This document shows, in pieces, positions 34,064 to 42,325 of a DNA stretch of 49,857 bases (positions are counted from its first letter, which is position 1; each line of letters starts with the position of its first letter). Origin of the DNA: Bacillota bacterium (GTDB taxonomy: Bacteria > Bacillota > UBA5301); the NCBI GenBank assembly GCA_012735535.1, contig JAAYHC010000013.1, positions 1-49,857 of the forward strand, given 5' to 3'. The notes beneath the pieces are model-generated. The model was given only the letters and a program-made list of their open reading frames with translations, was not told the origin of the DNA and ran no database searches. A program made the position numbers and the translations under genes.

Positions 34064-34954
34064 CTAGAAACAATCTAGCCCGGCTGCTGCCAAGACCATC
34101 TGCTGGTGATCCGGATCAACCTTTTGACTTTGATGAATCTTGCTACCCCAGAAGTGAATGCAAAAGTGCCCGGGGAAACCGTTATCCTTGATCCGTTTAT
34201 TGCCATGGGGAAAGCCATTGACCGAAGCGGCAATTTTCAGGCCGCGCAACTCAAAAATGACGGCCCGCCTGTTCCACGACCATGCTCCGCCAAAAATCGC
34301 CTTTAACTGCGCCGTATCCTGCGCCGTCACCGGCTCAATATCGGCGTGCAGGCTGCCGCCCAAGCGTACCACCTGCAGTGAAAGCCCGGTGAGCACATCG
34401 GTAATCCTGGCTTCATCGCCGACTTTAAACAAATGATTCATCCGTTCCCAAGGAATAATGAGAACCTCTCTAGCGGCTGCTTCGCGCAGAAAGAAATCTT
34501 TCGGCAGCTTCACCTTGAACCCCACCGGGAGGCGCGCCGGGTCCTTAACCTGATTCACCCGCACCAATTCGGCTGCCGCCAAATCAAAGCGCCTGGCCAC
34601 CGACCAGAGAGTTTCGCCTGGATGCAGCGGATAAACCTCCTCATCCAAACTTCGCACATAACTGAGCAATCTCTCCCAAGTTTGCCCGCCAACAACCCCA
34701 TCAACAACTAGGCCGCAGTTATGCTGAAAGATCCGTACCGCCAACTCGGTATCGGAGCCAAAAATGCCATCAACCGTTGAGCGGTACAAGCCCAAGGACC
34801 CCAGAATGGTCTGTACTTGTTGCACGAGCGGGCCGCTAGCTCCCTGCTTGAGAGTTGGCGGAGACTCGGCCAACACTTCTGAAGCACAAGCCAACATCAC
34901 TAGTCCAACGAGAATAACAGTTTTAACAATCCTTTTATTTCGCCACATCTCCAT
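34064..34954 (-). CDS. Secreted peptidoglycan-binding and LysM domain protein
   Basis: From ATG 34954 (GGAAAGAG upstream) the product has 296 residues: a signal peptide (about 1-28, cleavage after VLA), a peptidoglycan-binding type 1 domain (about 33-92, GASGPLVQQVQTILGSLGLY), a LysM domain (about 97-143, HPGETLWSVARRFDL) and a C-terminal domain of about 150 residues with the conserved stretch GHFCIHFWGSKIH. That last domain recurs in Firmicutes cell-wall proteins but its activity is unknown to me; the His-x-Cys-x-His pattern could be catalytic or metal-binding. Its start overlaps the end of the patatin gene by 20 bases, so the two are coupled. Probably an exported cell-wall or spore-envelope protein. 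Confidence 0.88.
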   Translation of the reverse strand: MEMWRNKRIVKTVILVGLVMLACASEVLAESPPTLKQGASGPLVQQVQTILGSLGLYRSTVDGIFGSDTELAVRIFQHNCGLVVDGVVGGQTWERLLSYVRSLDEEVYPLHPGETLWSVARRFDLAAAELVRVNQVKDPARLPVGFKVKLPKDFFLREAAAREVLIIPWERMNHLFKVGDEARITDVLTGLSLQVVRLGGSLHADIEPVTAQDTAQLKAIFGGAWSWNRRAVIFELRGLKIAASVNGFPHGNKRIKDNGFPGHFCIHFWGSKIHQSQKVDPDHQQMVLAAAGLDCF

Positions 34955-35753
34955 GCTCTTTCCGGCTCCCGTACGATCTGCCGACTTTATCCAGAGCTGC
35001 AAAAATCTCCGGCAGCTTCTCTCGCGCAGCGGTTCGACCGAGCTCGATCGTCTGGGCAGCATCAGAGAGATCGAAAGGTCGGATCGCTCCAACCGCCGGA
35101 GTAATCAGCACATCTGCCTGCCGAATCTTGTAGGCATTAGCCTCTTCTTGCATGATCACGACACTTTGCAGCATCACGTCAATAACCGACTGCACTTTCA
35201 TCGGGATCACATCACCGCTAACATCAACGGCAATCACCAGATCGGCGCCGAGTTTCTTGGCCGCTTCAATCGGAATTTGACTGCGAATCCCGCCATCAAC
35301 CAGGAGCCGATCATTCATTTTGTACGGTAAAAAAACCCCTGGTATCGATGCGCTGGCGATCGCGGCCGCAGCGATGTCACCACTGGTTAACAGCAGTTCC
35401 TCCCCGTTCGCAATATCAACCGCTACCGCCCCGAACTTGATCTCGAGTTCTTCTATTTTTTTCTGCCGACACAATAGTTGGAGCAAGTGGTACAGTTTTT
35501 CCGTTTTCAAAAAGCCCAGGCGCGGTACGGTTAAATCAACTAACTGATCCCACTTTAAGGTTAAGACCAGTTTGGCCAACCATTCCAGGTCGCCCCCGGC
35601 AGCATAATAGCCACCAACAATCGCTCCGATGCTGGTGCCGGTAACGATATCCAGCGGAACCCCTGCCTCTTCCAGGGTGGCCAACACCCCGATATGCGCC
35701 AGCCCCCGCGCAGCACCGCCACCCAAGGCTATGCCTACCAGCGGTTTTCCCAT
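34935..35753 (-). CDS. Patatin-like phospholipase family protein (RssA/NTE type)
   Basis: Patatin-like hydrolases cleave lipid acyl esters with a Ser-Asp dyad. The 272-residue protein has the oxyanion motif GGGAARG (near residue 11), the nucleophile elbow GTSIG (Ser near 41) and the catalytic DGG (Asp near 153, in LLVDGGIRSQIP). There is no signal peptide, so it is likely cytoplasmic or membrane-associated. ATG 35753 has AGGTGAGG upstream. It is divergent from ylbJ and overlaps the LysM protein gene. The substrate is unknown. Confidence 0.92.
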   Translation of the reverse strand: MGKPLVGIALGGGAARGLAHIGVLATLEEAGVPLDIVTGTSIGAIVGGYYAAGGDLEWLAKLVLTLKWDQLVDLTVPRLGFLKTEKLYHLLQLLCRQKKIEELEIKFGAVAVDIANGEELLLTSGDIAAAAIASASIPGVFLPYKMNDRLLVDGGIRSQIPIEAAKKLGADLVIAVDVSGDVIPMKVQSVIDVMLQSVVIMQEEANAYKIRQADVLITPAVGAIRPFDLSDAAQTIELGRTAAREKLPEIFAALDKVGRSYGSRKEHGDVAK

Positions 35754-35776
35754 TGCAACCTCACCTTGACCTACCT

Positions 35777-35800
35777 GGGAGCGTATGCTCCCATAGCATA
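35777..35800. promoter_or_regulatory. Two overlapping inverted repeats in the patatin/ylbJ divergent region
   Basis: GGGAGC-GTAT-GCTCCC (35777-35792) and TATGCT-CCCAT-AGCATA (35784-35800) are both perfect 6-base repeats that share sequence, so only one hairpin can form at a time. They could be an operator or an alternating RNA structure in the patatin leader. Confidence 0.55.
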
Positions 35801-35824
35801 TTCAAACTACCCTGAAAATATAAA
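35796..35824 (+). promoter_or_regulatory. Candidate sigma-E sporulation promoter of ylbJ
   Basis: GCATATT (35796-35802) fits the sigma-E -35 consensus (K-M-ATATT) exactly. After 14 bases AATATAAA (35817-35824) matches about 5 of 8 positions of the sigma-E -10 (CATACAMT). The ylbJ start is 30 bases further on. ylbJ is sigma-E dependent in B. subtilis, which supports the reading; the -10 match is only fair. Confidence 0.45.
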
Positions 35825-35853
35825 TAAGCCGACACAGAAGAAAGGGAATCGAC

Positions 35854-37098
35854 ATGCACAAATTACGCACGCCGAGCAAAACCGGTGCCTATTTTTTGGC
35901 TTTCCTTGCTACTTTAATAACCATCGCCGTCGTCCTCTACCCGGAACAAGCATACGAAGCTTCGCTTGACGGGCTAAAACTATGGTGGGATATCGTCTTT
36001 CCAGCCCTTTTGCCCTTCTTTATCATCTCGGAAATCCTCATGGGCCTAGGCGTAGTGCACTTTATCGGCGCACTGCTGGAGCCATTGATGCAGCCGCTCT
36101 TTCGGGTGCCCGGAGTCGGCGGATTTGTCATGGCTATTGGCCTCGCCTCCGGCTACCCGTTGGGAGCGAAGATCGCGACCAGACTGCGCGAGCAAAATCT
36201 CTGTACCCGCAATCAAGCGGAGCGCTTACTCTGCTTCACTAATACCGCCGATCCCTTATTCATGGTCGGTGCCGTCGCCGTCGGCATGTTTCACGACGTC
36301 CGCCTCGCGTCAACCATCGCCGCCGCCCACTACATCAGTAGTATTATGGTCGGACTGACGATGCGGTTTTGGGGCCAAGAAGAGTTTGAGCAAAAGCGAC
36401 CCCAAACCACTGCAGCCAACCTAAACATTTTCCGTCGGGCCCTCCGCGATCTCTACCAAGCCCGCAAGACGGACGGACGGCCGATCGGCAAACTACTAGG
36501 TGATGCGGTCACCAGCTCGATGAATACCAGCCTGTTTATTGCCGGCTTCATCATCCTCTTTGCCGTACTGGTCAAAATCATGTTGGTCACCGGGGTTATC
36601 GACTTCTTGGCGACACCGCTGGCCTGGATCTTACAGCCGCTGGGCATCAGCTCAGAGGTCGTCTTCCCCCTGGTTAGCGGACTTTGTGAGATTGATCTCG
36701 GCGCGCACCAAGCCAGTCTGGCGCCGCTGGACCTGAAAACCCGGCTCATCCTGGTCGGCGCCATCATCGCCTGGAGCGGGCTCTCGGTTCACGGCCAAGT
36801 TGCCGCGATTATCAGCACCACCGATATGCGCTATTACCCGTATCTGTGGTCCCGCATTCTCCACGCAATTTACGCCGGACTGATCACCTACATCATCTAC
36901 AATCCGGAGCAACCTGCCCTCGCAAGCATACCTAGCTTTTGGCAGCCTTTCAATAACTTCTGGGTCCTAAATCTCGAGCTGCTCTCGGCCAGACTGTTTA
37001 CCGCGGTGTTCGGCTTGGTCGTCCTAGGCCTCCTGGCCGCACTTATGCGGACCGGTAACAAAATTGGCCACAGACCGCGGAAAGTTAATCCCGTTTGA
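35854..37098 (+). CDS. ylbJ: Sporulation integral membrane protein YlbJ
   Basis: YlbJ is made in the mother cell and is needed for proper spore cortex/resistance; it belongs to the nucleoside-transporter gate family. The 414-residue protein is very hydrophobic with about eight or more membrane segments; conserved stretches include WWDIVFPALLPFFIISEI (near residue 45), GLASGYPLGAKIATRLRE (near 107-124) and FPLVSGLCEIDLG (near 270). ATG 35854 has GAAAGGGA upstream. It is one of only two plus-strand genes, and its 3' end overlaps the converging gene at 37085 by 14 bases. In Bacillus it lies close to coaD, as here. Confidence 0.95.
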   Translation: MHKLRTPSKTGAYFLAFLATLITIAVVLYPEQAYEASLDGLKLWWDIVFPALLPFFIISEILMGLGVVHFIGALLEPLMQPLFRVPGVGGFVMAIGLASGYPLGAKIATRLREQNLCTRNQAERLLCFTNTADPLFMVGAVAVGMFHDVRLASTIAAAHYISSIMVGLTMRFWGQEEFEQKRPQTTAANLNIFRRALRDLYQARKTDGRPIGKLLGDAVTSSMNTSLFIAGFIILFAVLVKIMLVTGVIDFLATPLAWILQPLGISSEVVFPLVSGLCEIDLGAHQASLAPLDLKTRLILVGAIIAWSGLSVHGQVAAIISTTDMRYYPYLWSRILHAIYAGLITYIIYNPEQPALASIPSFWQPFNNFWVLNLELLSARLFTAVFGLVVLGLLAALMRTGNKIGHRPRKVNPV

Positions 37099-37534
37099 GC
37101 TTCTGGCGACCTTTTTCGATGACTGCCAATGTCCGTTGCAGCAGCCCTGCCAGGTCGGATAGGGTGCGGTCGACATATTCGTCGGCTCCTGCAGTCAAAT
37201 CCTTGGCCCGGGCCTGAGCTTCTTTTAGAATCTGCTCGGCCTGGGCCTTAGCTTTAGTAGTAATTTCGTGTTCATCGATGAGCTTGCGGGCGTAAGCTTC
37301 CGCCTGGCGAATAATCTTCTCGGCATCCTGTTGACCGGCCGCCATTAGCTTGTCCCGCTCATTTTCAATTTGTTTGGCCCGAACAACCTCGTCCGGCAAG
37401 GCCAGCCGGATCTTTTCCAGCATGTCGAGGAAAAACTCCCCATCAACCACCACTTTATCGGTCATCGGAATGCGCGGGGCTTCAGAGATTGCCTCTTCCA
37501 ACTGCTCAAGCAAAACAAGCAGATTTGTCCTCAT
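37085..37534 (-). CDS. Coiled-coil protein (ATP synthase b-subunit/DivIVA-like)
   Basis: I cannot assign a function. The 149-residue product is mostly charged helix: an N-terminal stretch (MRTNLLVLLEQLEEAISEAP) with conserved prolines, a VVDGEFFLDMLEKIRLALP segment, then a long Ala/Glu/Lys coiled coil (about residues 50-120) of the kind automatically labelled ATPase or DivIVA-like. No membrane segment. Such a gene beside coaD and ylbJ recurs in clostridial genomes as far as I recall. ATG 37534 overlaps the coaD stop by 4 bases and has AAGGAGG 10 bases upstream. It ends inside the ylbJ 3' end. Confidence 0.8.
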   Translation of the reverse strand: MRTNLLVLLEQLEEAISEAPRIPMTDKVVVDGEFFLDMLEKIRLALPDEVVRAKQIENERDKLMAAGQQDAEKIIRQAEAYARKLIDEHEITTKAKAQAEQILKEAQARAKDLTAGADEYVDRTLSDLAGLLQRTLAVIEKGRQKLKRD

Positions 37535-38040
37535 TGGTCGGCTTCCTCCTTAGGCTGGAACCGTACTCCCAGCACGTCATATAACGCCTTCTCCACCTGC
37601 GGGGGAACCAATCCGGTCACCGGCCCGCCGAACCGGGCCAGCTCTTTAACCGCGCTGGAGCTAAGAAAAGTATACTCGGTACTGGTCATCAGGAAAACGG
37701 TTTCGATCTCCGGTGCGATTTTCCGGTTCATCAGAGCCATCATAAACTCATTTTCAAAATCGCTAATTGCGCGGAGACCGCGGATTATCGCACTCGCACC
37801 CACCGAAGCGGCATAATGGACGGTTAGCCCCGAAAACGAGTCGCAGACTACGTTGTCAAAGCCTTCGACCGCCAGCCGCAGCATCGCTAAGCGGTCTTCA
37901 ATTGAAAAACAGGCTTTCTTATTCGGGTTGACCGCAATCGCGACAATCACTTTGTCAAAAAGCTGCCGCGAACGCGCGATGATGTCTAAATGGCCGTTAG
38001 TTACCGGATCGAAACTTCCAGGGTAAACTGCAATTTTCAC
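37531..38040 (-). CDS. coaD: Phosphopantetheine adenylyltransferase CoaD
   Basis: CoaD adenylylates 4'-phosphopantetheine in the penultimate step of coenzyme A synthesis. The 169-residue protein shows the nucleotidyltransferase motif YPGSFDPVTNGHLDII (residues 5-20) and the C-terminal EYTFLSSSAVKELA motif (near 127-140). GTG 38040 overlaps the rsmD stop by 4 bases (GTGA). The rsmD-coaD pair is conserved. Confidence 0.97.
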   Translation of the reverse strand: MKIAVYPGSFDPVTNGHLDIIARSRQLFDKVIVAIAVNPNKKACFSIEDRLAMLRLAVEGFDNVVCDSFSGLTVHYAASVGASAIIRGLRAISDFENEFMMALMNRKIAPEIETVFLMTSTEYTFLSSSAVKELARFGGPVTGLVPPQVEKALYDVLGVRFQPKEEADQ

Positions 38041-38612
38041 TGTTCTTCCTCCAGATCGGATTGGCGATAAAAACAGATTGTTGTATCGCCATAGCCTTCG
38101 CTACGCTGCAATTTGAATCCTGCAACTTGCGCCAAAACCTCCATCTTTCTCGGCTGTTCGACCACTACCAGTGCAGAGGGCGTCAGCAGCCCGGATTCGC
38201 CCAAGCGCGTTAGTGCCTGTTCATAAAGGCCGGCAGCATATGGTGGATCAACAAAGGCCAGGTCAAAAAGGTGCCCACCAGGTAGATAGCGACCGGGAGC
38301 CGCGAGGACTCTGAGCGTATCGGCAAGTAGAACCTTTGCCGCCTCTTGGAGCTTAGTCTTGCCCAAATTCTCGCGGATAACTTTGACCGCCTGCCGATCC
38401 TTATCGATAAACACAGCTTCAGCGGCGCCTCGGCTTAGGGCTTCGATCCCTAGGGCACCTGAGCCGGCAAAGAGGTCCAAGACCCGGGCACCGGATATAT
38501 CACCCAAGATATTAAAGAGCGATTCGCGCACTCGGTCCGCGGTAGGCCGCGTAGTCAGGCCTTTCGGCGCCTTGAGCGGGACGCCGCGGGCTATTCCGGC
38601 AATTACGCGCAT
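38037..38612 (-). CDS. rsmD: 16S rRNA (guanine966-N2)-methyltransferase RsmD
   Basis: RsmD methylates G966 of 16S rRNA during 30S assembly. The 191-residue protein carries the AdoMet-binding motif DLFAGSGALGIEALSRGA (near residue 44) and the catalytic FVDPPYA (near 128). ATG 38612 shares its A with the recG stop (TAATG) and is preferred over an upstream GTG. It is followed by coaD with a 4-base overlap. Confidence 0.95.
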   Translation of the reverse strand: MRVIAGIARGVPLKAPKGLTTRPTADRVRESLFNILGDISGARVLDLFAGSGALGIEALSRGAAEAVFIDKDRQAVKVIRENLGKTKLQEAAKVLLADTLRVLAAPGRYLPGGHLFDLAFVDPPYAAGLYEQALTRLGESGLLTPSALVVVEQPRKMEVLAQVAGFKLQRSEGYGDTTICFYRQSDLEEEQ

Positions 38613-40708
38613 TAGCTCAACCACTCCCCTTGCATGATCTTGGCGGCAAATTCACGATCAACTTGCCGCGCCAAAGGTTCATATAACTCGCGCCAGTTCA
38701 TCGCAGCCAACCGGGCCGCCCTGGCGAAAGCTCGCTCATAAACCTCCGGATGTTTGAGCATCGTCTGGAAAATAAGATCCTGGGCGCCGTGTTGGCGCAA
38801 GCCAAAAACCTCACCCGGACCGCGCATGCGCAAATCGACCTCGGCGATGCGGCTGCCCTCATGGATCTGCTCCAAGGTCTGCAATCGTTCGATCGCGGCC
38901 GGCGTCGGATTGTCGGCATGCAGAATGCAGTATGATTGCCGCTTCCCCCTGCCCACTCGGCCGCGCAACTGATGTAATTGCGCTAAACCGAAACGATCCG
39001 CATTCATGATAATCATAAAGGATGCCTCGGGCACATCCAGGCCGATTTCGACAACCGTAGTCGCCACCAGCAGCTGCACCTGACCATCGCGGAACCTACT
39101 CAAAATCGCCGACTTATCCGCCTCAGACATACCGCCATGGAGAATCCCGATGGCCAGCTCGGGCAAGATCCGCTCTTTGAGCTCGGCAGCAAACTCCAAG
39201 ACTCCATACACGCCGGGTAAATCTCGGTTGGCCTCGATGAGCGGGCAGACTACGTAGCCGCGATAACCTGCAGCCACCTCCCGTTTTACGAACTCCCATA
39301 CTCGCGATAAACGGTCGGAGTTAACCCATTTGGTAATTACGCGGCTCCGCCCGGGCGGCAGCTCATCAAGGATTGAGTATCCGAGCTCGCCATAGGCCGC
39401 CAAAGCCAAGGTGCGCGGGATTGGCGTCGCCGAAAGGATCAGCACATCCGGTGCGAAGCCTTTACTGGACAAGAGCTGCCGCTGTTCGACCCCGAAACGG
39501 TGTTGTTCATCTGTTACCGCCAGGCCCAAGTCGGCAAAGCGAACGGCCTCTTGAATCAGCGCGTGTGTGCCGACAACCAGATTACATTCACCGGAAGCCA
39601 AAGCTGCATAAATCTCCAGCTTTTCCTGCTCCGGCAAATCTCCTAACAGCAACCTGATCTGCACGGGAAACCCGGCCAAGAGGCGGGACAAGTTCCGGTA
39701 ATGCTGCTCGGCTAAAATACTCGTCGGCGCCATAAAGGCGGCCTGGTGACCATCCTCGATGGTCTTGAGAATGGCCAGAGCCGCCACCAGGGTCTTTCCC
39801 GAGCCAACATCGCCCATCAACAAATGCTGCATCTGTTTCGGCTCTGCCATCCGCGCCCAAATCTGCTCGGCTGCCCGTTGCTGCGCACCGGTAGGAGTAA
39901 AAGGCAATCTCTGCAAAAAAGCCGCAATTAAAGCCCCCGGCGGGGTATGTTGAACTCCGTTGGCCGCCGCTTCGCTTTGGCGCTGATGCAGAGCGAGCGC
40001 ATAGTATAATAGCTGTTCGAAGGCGAGACGTTCCCGCGCCTTTTGCGCCCCACATGTTCCGCTGGGAAAATGCAGTTCATGTAAGGCTGTAGTCAGATCC
40101 GGCAGCCCTTCGACCGCGCGCACCTCCGCGGGCAGCGGATCGACGAGACGACCACCGATCTCATCAAGGGCCGTTTTAATCACTCGGCGTAGGGTTTTTT
40201 GGTTAAGCCCGCTTGTTAATGGGTAGATCGGTGTAATCCGCCCCAAATTGAGTGAATTTTGCGTGCTTCGCGGCTCAACCTCCGGGTTTTTCATCAGCAG
40301 AAAGTCACGTTCTTGTTCCACCCGGCCGAAGACGCAAATTTCTCGGTTCTTTTCTAACAGTTGATAAATCGGAGTAGGAATTGGCAAGCGCTGTTGGAAC
40401 CAGATCAGACCGAGTTCGCCTGACCGGTCTTTCAGAATGGCCTTGGTAATAATCAAGTTGCGCCGGGTTCGCGAACGGTTTTCCACCAACCGAACGACCC
40501 GACCGCAAACGAGATATTTCTCTCCTGGTATTAGCTTGCTAATGAGAGCAGTCGTACCGGCATCTTCATATTCTCGCGGATAAAAGAAGAGCAGGTCATA
40601 CAGGCTCACGATCCCTAGTTTGGCCAATACTCTTGCCCGGGCCGGACCGATGCCCTTAACCTGAGTAACCTCCATCTGTTTTAGCTCATCAACAAAAATG
40701 CCACTCAA
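38612..40708 (-). CDS. recG: ATP-dependent DNA helicase RecG
   Basis: RecG reverses stalled replication forks and migrates branched DNA. The 698-residue product has an N-terminal wedge/OB region (QVKGIGPARARVLAKLGI; SRTRRNLIITKAIL), Walker A MGDVGSGKTLVA (near residue 299), the DExH box DEQHRFGVEQR (near 400) and helicase motifs V-VI (VVEIGLDVPEA, QLRGRVGRGKRQ). Start is TTG 40708, with AGGAG 7 bases upstream in the end of sdaAA; longer readings overlap sdaAA and lack support. Confidence 0.97.
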   Translation of the reverse strand: MSGIFVDELKQMEVTQVKGIGPARARVLAKLGIVSLYDLLFFYPREYEDAGTTALISKLIPGEKYLVCGRVVRLVENRSRTRRNLIITKAILKDRSGELGLIWFQQRLPIPTPIYQLLEKNREICVFGRVEQERDFLLMKNPEVEPRSTQNSLNLGRITPIYPLTSGLNQKTLRRVIKTALDEIGGRLVDPLPAEVRAVEGLPDLTTALHELHFPSGTCGAQKARERLAFEQLLYYALALHQRQSEAAANGVQHTPPGALIAAFLQRLPFTPTGAQQRAAEQIWARMAEPKQMQHLLMGDVGSGKTLVAALAILKTIEDGHQAAFMAPTSILAEQHYRNLSRLLAGFPVQIRLLLGDLPEQEKLEIYAALASGECNLVVGTHALIQEAVRFADLGLAVTDEQHRFGVEQRQLLSSKGFAPDVLILSATPIPRTLALAAYGELGYSILDELPPGRSRVITKWVNSDRLSRVWEFVKREVAAGYRGYVVCPLIEANRDLPGVYGVLEFAAELKERILPELAIGILHGGMSEADKSAILSRFRDGQVQLLVATTVVEIGLDVPEASFMIIMNADRFGLAQLHQLRGRVGRGKRQSYCILHADNPTPAAIERLQTLEQIHEGSRIAEVDLRMRGPGEVFGLRQHGAQDLIFQTMLKHPEVYERAFARAARLAAMNWRELYEPLARQVDREFAAKIMQGEWLS

Positions 40709-40709
40709 C

Positions 40710-41606
40710 CTAGTTCTCCTGTTTGAAACGGCAATTACTTTCACATTGTTGAGCCAGAAGCTTCCCGGTCGGGGTGACCGCCAAACCGCCACGCGAAGTC
40801 TCCCGCAGATCCGGGTGCATCCGCTTGCCGATATCAATCATGGCCAAAACCGCATCATCCAGCGGGATTTTGCTGCTAACCCCAGCCTTGGCCAGCTCAA
40901 TGCAGATCAGCGCGTTAACGGCAGCGGCCGAGTTGCGCGAAATACAAGGTATCTCCACATAACCGGCCACCGGATCACAGGTCAAACCAAGCAAATTCTG
41001 CAAGGCCAAAGAAGCGGCATCCAGACAGCCCAGGGCAGAACAGCCGGCTAAGAACGCCCCACCGGCCGCCGCCATCGCCGCGGCCACCCCGATCTCCGCT
41101 TGACAGCCAAGTGCGGCACCAACCAACTGAGCATTTTCGGCGGCGACCTGGCCAACCCCGGCGGCGACAAAGAGCGCAGCTAAGAGCTGATCCTGATCCA
41201 ACTGCAAGGCCTCGCCCAAAGCGATTATCACCCCCGGGACAACCCCGGCAGCACCGGCGGTCGGAGCAGCACAAATCCGGCCCATCGACGCGTTAACCTC
41301 GGCGGTGGATAAAGCATACATCGCTGCTTTGAGGTAGAGGCAGGAGGTCAAGGTGGTCTGCTCTTTCAGGGCCTGCATTAACTGGAAAGCAGCTCCGCCG
41401 GTTAAGCCCGAACGGGAGTAAACCGGCTCTGTTAAGCCCCGCTTGACCGAGTCCTCCATGACCAGTAAGTTCTGGCGCATCTTGGCCATAATCTGCTCCA
41501 CTGCGAGCTCTGAGGCCGCCGCCTCGGCCCGAATGACCACCTCAGCCAAGGTCAAATTATGCTGTTCCGCCAAGGCCAACCACTCTTGGGCAGTAGTAAA
41601 TTTCAT
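40710..41606 (-). CDS. sdaAA: L-serine dehydratase, iron-sulfur-dependent, alpha subunit
   Basis: SdaAA with SdaAB forms the [4Fe-4S] L-serine dehydratase that converts serine to pyruvate and ammonia. The 298-residue alpha subunit has the cysteines expected to hold the cluster in ICAAPTAGAAGVVPG (near residue 112), GCLDAASLALQ (near 194) and LTCDPVAGYVEIPC (near 209-222). ATG 41606 follows sdaAB by 27 bases. The order fakA-degV-sdaAB-sdaAA-recG resembles B. subtilis yloV-sdaAB-sdaAA-recG, with degV added. Confidence 0.96.
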   Translation of the reverse strand: MKFTTAQEWLALAEQHNLTLAEVVIRAEAAASELAVEQIMAKMRQNLLVMEDSVKRGLTEPVYSRSGLTGGAAFQLMQALKEQTTLTSCLYLKAAMYALSTAEVNASMGRICAAPTAGAAGVVPGVIIALGEALQLDQDQLLAALFVAAGVGQVAAENAQLVGAALGCQAEIGVAAAMAAAGGAFLAGCSALGCLDAASLALQNLLGLTCDPVAGYVEIPCISRNSAAAVNALICIELAKAGVSSKIPLDDAVLAMIDIGKRMHPDLRETSRGGLAVTPTGKLLAQQCESNCRFKQEN

Positions 41607-41633
41607 AACAACCCGCCACCTTTACCTTTTGCA

Positions 41634-42305
41634 TTAGAGAGCAGCAACCATTCGAACGCGTTCCACACCGCGAACAGCAGCGATGCTGGCTGCCGCATCA
41701 GCCGGGATGGGCTCATCAGCCTCAATGGTCATCAAGGCTTTTTCCCCTTTGCCGGAGCGGGATAAGCTGAGAAAAGCGATATTCACCCGGTGATCAGCCA
41801 GAATTTTGGTAACGGCAGCCACAATCCCTGGTTCATCACGATGCTCGGTAATTAAGCAATGCAGCTCACCAGTGAGCGCCACCGCAAACCGGTCAATGCG
41901 GGAGATGAGGATTGTCCCACCCCCGGTTGAATGACCAACAACCGTGGTGCTGGTTCCATCGGCCAGTTTGCACTCGAAGACCGCCGTGTTCGGATGGATC
42001 TCCGGCCCCAAGTCAACTAGGGAAAACTCAATCTTGGCTCCGCTGGCAGCAGCAAGTTGGCCGGCATCGCTAATCGCCGGATCACTCTCGGATAAGCCCA
42101 ACAATCCGGCGATCAGGGCCAGATCAGTTCCATGGCCCTGATAAGTTTCGGCAAATGAACCGTGCAGCTTGATATGTACCTGGCTCGGCAACCCGCCGAC
42201 AATGGTGCGGACCATCCTCCCCAGGCGCACGGCACCGGCGGTATGAGACGAAGAAGGGCCAATCATGATTGGCCCCAAAATATCAAAGACACTGTGTCTT
42301 GGCAT
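41634..42305 (-). CDS. sdaAB: L-serine dehydratase, iron-sulfur-dependent, beta subunit
   Basis: The 223-residue beta subunit has the N-terminal serine dehydratase part (SVFDILGPIMIGPSSSHTAG, residues 5-24, with the substrate-loop S-S-S-H-T) and a C-terminal ACT domain (about 147-220, HRDEPGIVAAVTKILADH), as in Bacillus. ATG 42305. The ACT domain suggests control by serine or another amino acid. Confidence 0.96.
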   Translation of the reverse strand: MPRHSVFDILGPIMIGPSSSHTAGAVRLGRMVRTIVGGLPSQVHIKLHGSFAETYQGHGTDLALIAGLLGLSESDPAISDAGQLAAASGAKIEFSLVDLGPEIHPNTAVFECKLADGTSTTVVGHSTGGGTILISRIDRFAVALTGELHCLITEHRDEPGIVAAVTKILADHRVNIAFLSLSRSGKGEKALMTIEADEPIPADAAASIAAVRGVERVRMVAAL

Positions 42306-42325
42306 GGCATTCTACTCCAAATTGA

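Noticed and set aside
34764-35330. 188-residue plus-strand open frame opposite the LysM and patatin genes
   Set aside because: It spans the reverse complement of two well-supported genes and has no family features.
40709-40837. N-terminal extension of recG
   Set aside because: It overlaps the sdaAA coding region in another frame, has no family similarity, and TTG 40708 has a proper ribosome site.
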